DNA of 6,529 nt from an archaeon (GTDB taxonomy: Archaea; EX4484-52; B79-G9): positions 1-6,529 of the forward strand of contig WSZW01000158.1 in the NCBI GenBank assembly GCA_013139905.1, read 5' to 3'. The translations under genes were made by a program, and so were the position numbers. The notes beneath the pieces were generated by a model, which had not been told where the DNA came from, did no database searches, and was given only the letters and a program-made list of their open reading frames with translations. This document shows positions 1 through 5,341 of the stretch, piece by piece (position 1 is the first letter of the stretch; each line of letters starts with the position of its first letter).

Positions 1-591
1 GTGCCTCTAAACGTATACCTGTCCTCAGGAATACATATCGGTATGAAACAAAGACTAAAAGCAATGGAACAATACGTATATAAAGTACGTCCGGATAAGC
101 TTGCAGTATTTGATATTTCTAAAATAGATAATAAAATCAGTTTGGCAGCAAAATTTTTATCAAATTACACACCGGAAGAAATACTGGTTGTTTCAAGAAA
201 AAGAAACGGTCACAAACCGGTTGATGCATTCAAAAAAGCAGTCCCTGAATCAAAAGGTGTATGGGGTAGATTTATGCCGGGAACTCTTACAAATCCTAAT
301 TATAAAAATTACATTGAGCCTAAAGTTGTAGTAATTACAGATCCATTTGCAGATAAACAAGCAATACTTGAGGCATATAACGCAAACATTCCAATCATTG
401 CAATGTGTGATACATTCAATGATCCAAGATACGTAGACTTAATAATTCCTATGAATAATAAAGGTAAAAAATCCGTAGCTTTAGTATTTTGGATTCTTGC
501 ACGCGAATACCTAAAAGAAAAAGGTATGATTAAAGGCGATGCTGAAATGAAGCAAACTTTAGAAGATTTCGAAATGCCGGATAATCGTTAA
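1..591 (+). CDS. rpsB: 30S ribosomal protein S2 (archaeal type), 5' partial
   Basis: Ribosomal protein S2 (the uS2 family) sits on the head of the small ribosomal subunit. The visible 196 residues follow the archaeal form closely: a YLSSGIHIG segment at residues 6-14, VRPDKLAVFDI near 29-39, a GRFMPGTLTNP block near 89-99, VVITDPFADKQA near 110-121, and IIPMNNKGKKSVAL near 148-161. The chain ends with the EDFEMP-type tail common in archaeal S2. The frame is open to the first base of the window. In archaeal homologues a Val-Pro-Leu is preceded by a few residues, so the GTG at base 1 is most likely an internal valine codon and the true start lies upstream. It ends in TAA. In many archaea eno lies directly upstream of rpsB; here the enolase gene is about 3.3 kb downstream under its own promoter. 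Identification is firm; only the start is uncertain. Confidence 0.96.
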   Translation: MPLNVYLSSGIHIGMKQRLKAMEQYVYKVRPDKLAVFDISKIDNKISLAAKFLSNYTPEEILVVSRKRNGHKPVDAFKKAVPESKGVWGRFMPGTLTNPNYKNYIEPKVVVITDPFADKQAILEAYNANIPIIAMCDTFNDPRYVDLIIPMNNKGKKSVALVFWILAREYLKEKGMIKGDAEMKQTLEDFEMPDNR

Positions 592-618
592 ATCAAAATA
601 TTTAACAATTCATAGAAC

Positions 619-627
619 TATATAAAG
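619..627 (+). promoter_or_regulatory. TATA box of the membrane-lipid operon
   Basis: TATATAAAG is centred 25 bases before the ATG at 648 but only 16 before the ATG at 639. Archaeal TATA boxes lie about 26 bases before the transcription start. The box therefore favours a leaderless mRNA beginning at or next to 648, and this decides the start chosen for the following gene. Confidence 0.7.
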
Positions 628-647
628 TGTCAGGATAAATGATATTT

Positions 648-1127
648 ATGCTTGACACAATTCTTTTTTATTTGAATGGAATTAATCTTTGGGTTGTCGT
701 TGCAATGTTGGCAATGACGCCATTTGGCGAGGCAAGAATATCAATTATATATGGTATTGCTCAAGGACTTAATCCCTTTTATGTATTTTTATTATCTATA
801 ATATTCAACATACTTATAGTACTTCCAATATTATTTTTTTTACGTCAAAAATGGATTATGAATATAATACACAAAATTATGGGTAATAAAATAACAAAAT
901 TGGTCGAAAAGAATAAAGAAAAATTCGAATTGTATGAAGAACTTGCACTTTTTGGATTCGTAGCAGTTCCATTTATTGGAACCGGCGCGTGGACGGGCGC
1001 ATTATTATCAACGGTATTAGAACTTGATTCAAAAAAATCATTTATCGTAATTGCAGCAGGCATAATTACCGCAGGAATAATAGTATATTTCGGAACTAGC
1101 AGTGCCGTATATCTTTTAAAGGGATAA
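648..1127 (+). CDS. Small integral membrane protein, COG2426/PF06695 ('small multi-drug export') family
   Basis: This predicted inner-membrane protein has 159 residues from the chosen start; an in-frame ATG at 639 would add three residues but sits too close to the TATA box. Hydrophobic segments lie at about 12-26, 43-66, 98-121 and 131-149. Family hallmarks visible are the acidic/basic pair in FGEARISIIYG (26-36) and the loop VPFIGTGAWTGALL (107-120), which resembles the conserved PxPGTGAWTGA signature of this family. A charged, Lys/Glu-rich cytosolic stretch (about 79-99) separates the two halves. The 'drug export' family name is weakly founded. As I recall, structure modelling has related PF06695 to the DedA/VTT superfamily, some members of which flip polyprenyl phosphates. 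The next gene starts 2 bases after this stop and encodes polyprenol-type enzymes, so a role in lipid-carrier flipping is a reasonable inference, not shown by the sequence. Confidence 0.8.
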   Translation: MLDTILFYLNGINLWVVVAMLAMTPFGEARISIIYGIAQGLNPFYVFLLSIIFNILIVLPILFFLRQKWIMNIIHKIMGNKITKLVEKNKEKFELYEELALFGFVAVPFIGTGAWTGALLSTVLELDSKKSFIVIAAGIITAGIIVYFGTSSAVYLLKG

Positions 1128-1129
1128 TT

Positions 1130-2209
1130 ATGATATCGCAAGATTTAGCAATCTTATATTTTTTTAATGGACTTCCAAAAGAAATCCATTTTTTTGCAGA
1201 ACTTTTAAGTGATTCAGCATATCTTATGGCAATTTTAATATTATTTCTGCACTTTAGAAAAAATAAATTAAATGGAATTACTGCCACGTTTTCAATCGTA
1301 TTTGCAACCGCATTATCAGTTATATTTAAACATATTTTTCAATCCCCAAGACCATTTTTATCGGTTGGAGAACTTAACATATCGGATTCTAGTTCCGGAT
1401 ATTCTTTTCCGTCAAGCCACACAACGCTTGCGTTTGCAGCCGCCGAGACAAAACCGGATTATGTATTTTTATTTAGAATCTGGGCAGTGCTCATTGGTTT
1501 GTCGCGCATAGTATTAGGTCAGCATTATATAACTGACGTGATTGCAGGTGCAATTTTAGGAATAATTGTAAGTCGTTTTATTTGTAAACATGATATACTT
1601 CGTGTTTTAAAAAAAATAAAATCTAATCAATTTGAATTAAAGCGCCAGTTATTCCACATGGCAACCGGCGTAATTGTTGCAGGAAGCATTTATTTTTTAG
1701 AAAAAAAAATCGTTTTGATTCTATTTTCGTCAATCATAATTATTGGATTAATATTATCTCACGTTTCAAAAACAAGAAAAATACCAATAATTGATTGGAT
1801 TTTAGATAAATTTGAACGAGAAAAAGATTCTAAAAAATTCCCCGGCAAAGGCGCTTTTTTCTTTATGTTAGGTTCTCTTATAAGTATTTTATTGTATGGC
1901 TCAAACATAGCATTTGTGGCTGTTCTTATTCTAGCTGTTGGAGATGCCGCAACAACGATGGGTGGTAAAATATTTGGCAGAACAAAACACATTCATAGCA
2001 AAAGAAAAACCTTAGAGGGAAGTATTGTTGGTATGAGTGCAACATTTATTGTTCTTTTATTTTTAATAACATTAAATCCATTAAACGCGTTTATCGTATC
2101 TGTTGCATTCGGCGTGGTAGAAAGCATAATATACAGAATAAACGATTACGAAATTGACGATAATTTCGTAATACCAATCGTGTGCGGATTTATTTTATGT
2201 ATATTGTAG
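1130..2209 (+). CDS. PAP2 lipid phosphatase fused to dolichol-kinase-like CTP-dependent polyprenol kinase
   Basis: This 359-residue polytopic membrane protein has two catalytic domains. Residues 1 to about 155 form a PAP2/acid-phosphatase domain with all three motifs intact: KX6RP (K67...R73 P74), PSSH (94-97, catalytic-type H97) and SRX5HX3D (S125 R126, H132, D136). Such domains typically remove a phosphate from polyprenyl diphosphate or similar lipids. Residues from about 168 to the end match the SEC59/dolichol-kinase and phytol-kinase (COG0170) family: ELKRQLFH (169-176), FPGKGAFFF (237-245), the GDAATTMGGKIFG block (271-283), KTLEGS (293-298) and a terminal DDNFVIPI (343-350). Family members phosphorylate a polyprenol with CTP. 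Both reactions would yield polyprenyl monophosphate, the glycan carrier used in archaeal N-glycosylation and envelope synthesis. It starts 2 bases after the upstream stop, so it is probably co-transcribed and translationally coupled. The exact lipid substrate cannot be read from the sequence. The fusion is seen directly; both domain assignments are strong. Confidence 0.88.
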   Translation: MISQDLAILYFFNGLPKEIHFFAELLSDSAYLMAILILFLHFRKNKLNGITATFSIVFATALSVIFKHIFQSPRPFLSVGELNISDSSSGYSFPSSHTTLAFAAAETKPDYVFLFRIWAVLIGLSRIVLGQHYITDVIAGAILGIIVSRFICKHDILRVLKKIKSNQFELKRQLFHMATGVIVAGSIYFLEKKIVLILFSSIIIIGLILSHVSKTRKIPIIDWILDKFEREKDSKKFPGKGAFFFMLGSLISILLYGSNIAFVAVLILAVGDAATTMGGKIFGRTKHIHSKRKTLEGSIVGMSATFIVLLFLITLNPLNAFIVSVAFGVVESIIYRINDYEIDDNFVIPIVCGFILCIL

Positions 2210-2216
2210 TTTTAGC

Positions 2217-2225
2217 TTTATATGC
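2217..2225 (+). promoter_or_regulatory. Possible TATA box of the Cys-rich gene
   Basis: CTTTATATG is centred 33 bases before the ATG at 2254, giving a predicted start about 6-7 bases upstream of that codon. A second AT stretch (ATATAATATATAG, 2237-2249) is too close to serve this ATG, but could serve an in-frame ATG at 2296 with a short leader. The choice between the two is open. Confidence 0.4.
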
Positions 2226-2253
2226 ATTAAAAACCATATAATATATAGATTTT

Positions 2254-2511
2254 ATGGATGATGAATTTTTAGATTTTCTCAACGACATTAATATCATGCC
2301 ACCTACATGCATAGATGGTAAAGGTTGCAGAATGCACAAAAATGAAAGAAGTGTTTATTTTGAAAACAAACTATGTAGTGTTCATAATAAATATGCTGCT
2401 CTGGACGATACCGCAGCATGCAAAAATTATCCCGCATATTTACGCAAAATTCAAGAAATTGATGAATATATGATAAAATGTATGAGTTGTAAAAATAAAT
2501 ATACTCGTTAA
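2254..2511 (+). CDS. Small Cys/His-rich protein, probable metal binder, function unknown
   Basis: I do not recognise this 85-residue protein. It carries six cysteines and two well-placed histidines: C19, C25 with H28 (CX5CX2H), C41 with H44 (CX2H), C56 (in ACKNYP), and a C-terminal CX2C pair C76/C79. This spacing suggests one or two zinc or iron-sulfur sites. The ACKNYP segment recalls Cys-rich YkgJ-like proteins, but the CxxC and CC hallmarks of that family are absent from the N-terminal part, so I do not assign it. The N-terminus (MDDEFLDFLNDIN) is acidic and amphipathic. An in-frame ATG at 2296 (Met15) would keep every Cys and His and is an alternative start. There is no signal peptide and no membrane segment, so it is likely cytosolic. 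It follows the lipid operon by 44 bases but appears to have its own promoter. Confidence 0.7.
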   Translation: MDDEFLDFLNDINIMPPTCIDGKGCRMHKNERSVYFENKLCSVHNKYAALDDTAACKNYPAYLRKIQEIDEYMIKCMSCKNKYTR

Positions 2512-2545
2512 ATATTTCATAAACCCAACTATAATTTGTATTACA

Positions 2546-2724
2546 TTAATTTAATTTTTTCATAATAAACCGATACACTGCAAATAAAAGCAGCAAAGCA
2601 CCAACAATTATCAAAAAATACCCAATATCATTTGGGGTGGCAACAACCGTTTCACGTGCCGATGCTATTTGTTGTGCTAATTTTAGAATGATAGCGCGCG
2701 AAACGTATTTGCATTGAAATTCAT
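2546..2724 (-). pseudogene. Single-pass membrane protein gene, apparently frameshifted
   Basis: On the minus strand a frame open from about 2746 to a TAA at 2546-2548 encodes a plausible membrane protein tail. A polar stretch (AQQIASARETVVATPND) leads into a strongly hydrophobic segment (IGYFLIIVGALLLLFAVY), followed by a basic end, RFIMKKLN. This fits one helix with the C-terminus inside. That frame has no ATG, GTG or TTG before the membrane helix. A well-placed minus-strand TATA box points to an ATG at 2724, but the frame from that ATG stops after 13 codons (MNFNANTFRALSF). Moving back one base between about 2720 and 2690 joins that ATG to the membrane frame, giving a protein of roughly 60 residues. 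A one-base deletion, a sequencing or assembly error, or (less likely) programmed -1 shifting or a rare ATT/ATC start could explain it. It is convergent with the Cys-rich gene and divergent from the endonuclease gene. No family is recognised. Confidence 0.45.
2555..2560 (+). terminator. Oligo-T tract, possible archaeal terminator
   Basis: A run of six T residues lies 44 bases after the stop of the Cys-rich gene, in an AT-rich stretch. Archaeal RNA polymerase terminates at T-rich tracts without a hairpin. The tract falls inside the last codons of the convergent minus-strand reading frame, so it may be simply coding sequence. Confidence 0.3.
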
Positions 2725-2744
2725 AACTATATTTGCGATGTGAA

Positions 2745-2753
2745 ATTTATATC
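2745..2753 (-). promoter_or_regulatory. Minus-strand TATA box of the broken membrane-protein gene
   Basis: Read on the minus strand the site is GATATAAAT, centred 25 bases before an ATG whose A is at 2724. This is the same geometry as the plus-strand genes here. It supports real minus-strand transcription toward the membrane-protein frame. Confidence 0.5.
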
Positions 2754-2764
2754 TTGCCAATTTC

Positions 2765-2773
2765 TTATAAAAT
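2765..2773 (+). promoter_or_regulatory. TATA box of the endonuclease IV gene
   Basis: TTATAAAAT is centred 26 bases before the ATG at 2795, which predicts a leaderless transcript starting at the initiation codon. It lies 11 bases from the divergent minus-strand TATA box, so the two promoters are nearly back to back. Confidence 0.65.
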
Positions 2774-2794
2774 CCAAAAACAAACATATAATTC

Positions 2795-3607
2795 ATGAAA
2801 ACATATATCGGAACCGCAGGAATTCCATTGTCCTGCAAAAAAAGAACGACAATTGACGGCATCAATCAAGTAAAAACATTAGGTTTAGACGCGTTTGAAA
2901 TCGAATTCGTCCGAAACATATATTTGAATAATAACTCCGCAAAACAAATAAAAATAATAGCACAAAATCAAAATATTTCTCTTTCATGCCATGCGCCATA
3001 TTACTTGAATTTAGCGTCAAAAACTCAATCCGTAATTAATAATAGTAAAAATTACATTAAAAACACGTTAAATATTGCAGATATTTGCGGCGCTAAAATA
3101 ATAGTCGTCCATGCCGGTTTTTACATGGACAGAACAAAAAAAGAGACATACGACCTGGTAAAAAGTGCATGTAATGAGTTTGAATCAAAAGCAAAAATCG
3201 GAATCGAGACTATGGGCCGGCAAAAGCAATTCGGAACTATTGAGGAAATTGCAAAACTGACAGAAGAATGCAATAACGTCGCTCCCGTAATTGACTTTGC
3301 GCACATCCACGCGCGTGGCAATGGTTCTATAAAAACAAAAAAAGATTTCAAAAATATACTTGATCGATTTGATAATATTGGAGTAAAACATATGCACTGC
3401 CACATGACCGGAATCCATTATGAAAACGGAAATGAAAAGCACCACTTACCAATATCATCAAACGAACCGGATTTTAGGATGTTAGCAGACGTATTAAAAG
3501 AAAACGACTACAACGTAACTATTATTTCCGAAAGCCCATTAATCGAAGACGACGCATTGTTGTTTAAGAGCTGGTTAAAGAAAACCAATCAAATTATGAG
3601 CCATTAA
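2795..3607 (+). CDS. nfo: Endonuclease IV-type AP endonuclease (xylose-isomerase-like TIM barrel)
   Basis: This 270-residue single-domain TIM barrel of the endonuclease IV family would cut the DNA backbone 5' of abasic sites in base excision repair, using a cluster of metal ions. Metal-ligand positions of the family can be followed in order: H66 (in CHAPYYLNLAS), H106 (VVHAGFY), E138 (IGIETMGRQKQFG), D167 and H170 (IDFAHIHARG), H203 (HMTG), then E214 and H216 (NEKHH) and E246 (ISESP). Bacterial enzymes have Asp-Arg-His where this protein has Glu-Lys-His; I recall a similar Glu/Lys/His variant in archaeal relatives. Length is close to the usual 270-285. The start is fixed by the TATA box 26 bases upstream. 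It appears to be transcribed alone. The family also contains sugar isomerase-like relatives, so activity is inferred from the ligand pattern. Confidence 0.85.
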   Translation: MKTYIGTAGIPLSCKKRTTIDGINQVKTLGLDAFEIEFVRNIYLNNNSAKQIKIIAQNQNISLSCHAPYYLNLASKTQSVINNSKNYIKNTLNIADICGAKIIVVHAGFYMDRTKKETYDLVKSACNEFESKAKIGIETMGRQKQFGTIEEIAKLTEECNNVAPVIDFAHIHARGNGSIKTKKDFKNILDRFDNIGVKHMHCHMTGIHYENGNEKHHLPISSNEPDFRMLADVLKENDYNVTIISESPLIEDDALLFKSWLKKTNQIMSH

Positions 3608-3705
3608 TATCTTCTAATTTAGAATATAGTCCGGCGTACGGAAAATAATTATAAATAAGATTATCGGTATTAGACTTAAACTACCAACAACAATTAAATT
3701 CCTTT

Positions 3706-3714
3706 TTTAAAATA
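3706..3714 (+). promoter_or_regulatory. TATA box of the zinc ribbon gene
   Basis: TTTAAAATA is centred 26 bases before the ATG at 3736, with a T-run just upstream. It supports the short 50-codon frame as a genuine, separately transcribed leaderless gene. Confidence 0.55.
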
Positions 3715-3735
3715 TTACATTCAATTTTAGATACT

Positions 3736-3888
3736 ATGTATAAAAAATTCTTTAAAATTCGTTGCATTTCCTGCAGAAAAGAGAACAAGATACCCGTAAT
3801 TAAAATATATGACGGTTTTGAAGGCGAATTTAGCTGTGCGCTTTGTGGCGAATACCTGGACAATTTGCACGATGTTCTGGATGATTAG
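3736..3888 (+). CDS. 50-residue zinc ribbon protein, function unknown
   Basis: This very small protein has two CX2C knuckles, C10/C13 (in RCISCRKE) and C34/C37 (in CALCGEYL), separated by 20 residues. That is the layout of a zinc ribbon with a beta-hairpin between the knuckles. The N-terminus is basic (MYKKFFKIR) and the C-terminus acidic (NLHDVLDD). Similar stand-alone ribbons in archaea include small ribosomal and RNA polymerase subunits, but I do not recognise this one as any of them. The second CX2C followed by Gly-Glu is typical of knuckle turns. It ends in TAG, and the enolase TATA box begins 5 bases later. Its frame differs from that of the enolase gene; a longer enolase frame opening at 3809 overlaps it but is not the real enolase start. 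A role as a nucleic-acid or protein-interaction module is inference. Confidence 0.7.
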   Translation: MYKKFFKIRCISCRKENKIPVIKIYDGFEGEFSCALCGEYLDNLHDVLDD

Positions 3889-3892
3889 CGAA

Positions 3893-3903
3893 TTTATATA
3901 TAC
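3893..3903 (+). promoter_or_regulatory. TATA box of the enolase gene
   Basis: TTTATATATAC lies with its centre 27-29 bases before the ATG at 3926. It excludes the upstream in-frame ATG at 3809 as the start, since that would place the promoter inside the coding region. Confidence 0.65.
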
Positions 3904-3925
3904 TACATACATTCAATATTCTTTT

Positions 3926-5047
3926 ATGACTACAATAAATAAAATTCATGCAATTAAAATTCTAGATAGTAGAGCGAACTGGACTGTTGAAGTTGACGTT
4001 AACGGAACTGCATGCGCATCACCGGCAGGCGCATCAACGGGAATACATGAAACCGCAACAATTCCGGCAGATGTTGCCTGCGATTTTATAAACAAAAAAT
4101 TATCTCATGCATTTATTGGCGAAACCATAGACCAGAAAAAAATAGATGCCCAGCTTAAATTTTTAACATCAAAAATAGGTGCAAATGGATCTATTGCGAC
4201 TTCTTTTGCGATATATAATCTATTGCGTGATGAAAATCAAAAAAACATATTTCCATACCCTTTAGGTAATATTTTTGGCGGCGGCGCTCATGGTGGCACA
4301 ATAGACATACAGGAAGTGCTAATTTGTCCAAAAAAAGCAAAAACTTTTCCGGATGCAATAAAACGCATGACCGACACATATCACGATCTTAAAAAAAATT
4401 TAAAAAACAAAGGTTTACAAGTCGGCATGAACGACGAGGGCGCACTTACGGCAAATATTGGATTTATTGAGCTTATGGATACATTAAAACCAATAGCAGA
4501 TAAACATGGATGTTTAATTGGTTTAGATGTTGCAGCATCAGAACTTTACGCTAGCGACAAATACTTCTACAAAAAAATGGGAAAAACATTAACAACAAAA
4601 GAACAAATAGAATTTATTTTACACCTAATCAAAAAATATAAACTTTTCTATGTTGAAGACCCAATGCACGAGGAAGACTTCAAAAATACGGGCATTCTTT
4701 TTTCTAAAAACAAAAAAACACTAATAACCGGCGATGATCTTACAACTACAAATACCGAGAGAATAAAAAAAGCAATAGGCCACATAAATGGAATGATTGT
4801 AAAGCCTAATCAAATTGGAACAGTTACACAAACCATAAATGCAATTGAAATGTGTAAAAAAAATGGTATAACGCCGGTAATTTCTCACAGATCCGGCGAG
4901 ACTACTGATTCAACAATATCTAAAATGGCTCTTGATTTTGAAATTCCGTTAATCAAATGTGGAATTGCAGACATGCGAACGGCAAAATTAAACGAACTTT
5001 TACGGCTTTGGGATGAAGCCGATAAGCCGAAGATGGCTAAATTCTAG
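3926..5047 (+). CDS. eno: Enolase (phosphopyruvate hydratase), short divergent form
   Basis: Enolase interconverts 2-phosphoglycerate and phosphoenolpyruvate in glycolysis and gluconeogenesis. From the ATG at 3926 the protein begins MTTINKIHAIKILDSRANWT, matching the family N-terminus (...ILDSRGNPT). The active-site set is present. S37 lies in the AGASTG loop; H122 and E130 in AHGGTIDIQE; and E171 in NDEGAL. Metal ligands are D201 (LDVAASE), E244 (VEDP) and D270 (GDDL). K293 (VKPNQIG), H321 and R322 (SHRSGETTD) and K344 (IKCG) complete it. At 373 residues it is about 50 shorter than usual enolases (roughly 420-430). The missing parts are in the N-terminal region: the GKGV-type segment after the Ser loop, the LDGT element before GAN, and the stretch before the PLGN block. 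Two residues are also added before DEG. The longer frame from 3809 adds unrelated residues overlapping the zinc ribbon gene. It is probably active; a paralogue of altered substrate is possible. Confidence 0.9.
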   Translation: MTTINKIHAIKILDSRANWTVEVDVNGTACASPAGASTGIHETATIPADVACDFINKKLSHAFIGETIDQKKIDAQLKFLTSKIGANGSIATSFAIYNLLRDENQKNIFPYPLGNIFGGGAHGGTIDIQEVLICPKKAKTFPDAIKRMTDTYHDLKKNLKNKGLQVGMNDEGALTANIGFIELMDTLKPIADKHGCLIGLDVAASELYASDKYFYKKMGKTLTTKEQIEFILHLIKKYKLFYVEDPMHEEDFKNTGILFSKNKKTLITGDDLTTTNTERIKKAIGHINGMIVKPNQIGTVTQTINAIEMCKKNGITPVISHRSGETTDSTISKMALDFEIPLIKCGIADMRTAKLNELLRLWDEADKPKMAKF

Positions 5048-5062
5048 AACAAAAACGATACA

Positions 5063-5071
5063 TTTAAATAT
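5063..5071 (+). promoter_or_regulatory. TATA box of the toxin-antitoxin operon
   Basis: TTTAAATAT is centred 26 bases before the antitoxin ATG at 5093, predicting a leaderless start. Its last four bases overlap the left arm of the inverted repeat at 5068-5091. Confidence 0.6.
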
Positions 5072-5091
5072 TCTGTAATACCACAGAATAT
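5068..5091. promoter_or_regulatory. Perfect 9+9 inverted repeat, probable antitoxin operator
   Basis: The left arm ATATTCTGT (5068-5076) and right arm ACAGAATAT (5083-5091) are exact reverse complements around a 6-base spacer (AATACC). The element covers the end of the TATA box and the predicted transcription start and stops 2 bases before the antitoxin ATG. Ribbon-helix-helix antitoxins bind such dyads as dimers or tetramers. Binding here would block TBP/TFB or polymerase and give autorepression, possibly strengthened by toxin (conditional cooperativity). The repeat is seen directly; its function is inferred. Confidence 0.75.
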
Positions 5092-5092
5092 C

Positions 5093-5341
5093 ATGTCCAC
5101 ACAAATTAATTTAAGACTTCCTGAAGATTTTCACAAGCAAGCTATACATTATGCTAAAACCCATGGCTTTTTGAATGTTCAGGAATTTTTTCGTGAAGCC
5201 GTCAGAGAAAAGATTTTTGATAATGTCGAAATAAGACAAAAATATTTAGAACGATTGAATAGCAAAGAAGCAAATACTTTTTTATCTAATGACGAATCAA
5301 AAGAATTTGAAAAAGAACTTGAAAAAAGAGCAATGTTGTAA
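5093..5341 (+). CDS. Ribbon-helix-helix antitoxin
   Basis: This 82-residue protein has an N-terminal ribbon-helix-helix DNA-binding fold. The beta strand is at about 3-8 (TQINLRL), helix A at about 11-24 (EDFHKQAIHYAKTH), a Gly-containing turn at 25, and helix B at about 29-42 (VQEFFREAVREKIF). The rest (about 43-82) is charged and helical, as expected for the segment that wraps and neutralises the cognate toxin. The stop overlaps the toxin ATG by one base (TAATG), giving tight coupling so that antitoxin is made first. The strand residues (Q4, N6, R8) face the DNA major groove in this fold and would read the dyad at 5068-5091. The exact antitoxin subfamily is not clear from the sequence. Confidence 0.82.
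   Translation: MSTQINLRLPEDFHKQAIHYAKTHGFLNVQEFFREAVREKIFDNVEIRQKYLERLNSKEANTFLSNDESKEFEKELEKRAML

Noticed and set aside
639..647. ATG at 639 as start of the COG2426-type gene
   Set aside because: It is only 16 bases from the centre of the TATA box; the ATG at 648 is 25 bases away, as for the other genes. The difference is only three residues.
845..1287. Minus-strand open frames across the two membrane-protein genes
   Set aside because: They lie opposite strongly supported coding genes and have no recognisable motif or promoter, so they are shadows.
2621..2638. CCCAA...TTGGG hairpin in the 2512-2794 gap
   Set aside because: A 5-base stem inside the membrane-protein frame is adequately explained by coding sequence.
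2683..2865. 60-codon minus-strand frame starting at 2865
   Set aside because: Its upstream half lies opposite the endonuclease gene and it has no promoter at its first ATG. Only its last 13 codons, from the ATG at 2724, matter, as the likely start of the frameshifted membrane-protein gene.
3121..3445. Two long minus-strand frames opposite the endonuclease gene
   Set aside because: They are antisense to a well-conserved catalytic region, have no family resemblance, and are explained by codon bias of the plus-strand gene.
3630..3642. GC-rich mini hairpin TCCG-GCGTA-CGGA after the endonuclease gene
   Set aside because: A 4-base stem is too short to call a structure or an RNA gene, and there is no T-run directly after it.
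3809..3925. Extension of the enolase gene to an upstream in-frame ATG at 3809
   Set aside because: The extra 39 residues do not resemble an enolase N-terminus, overlap the zinc ribbon gene in another frame, and would put the TATA box (3893-3903) inside the coding region.
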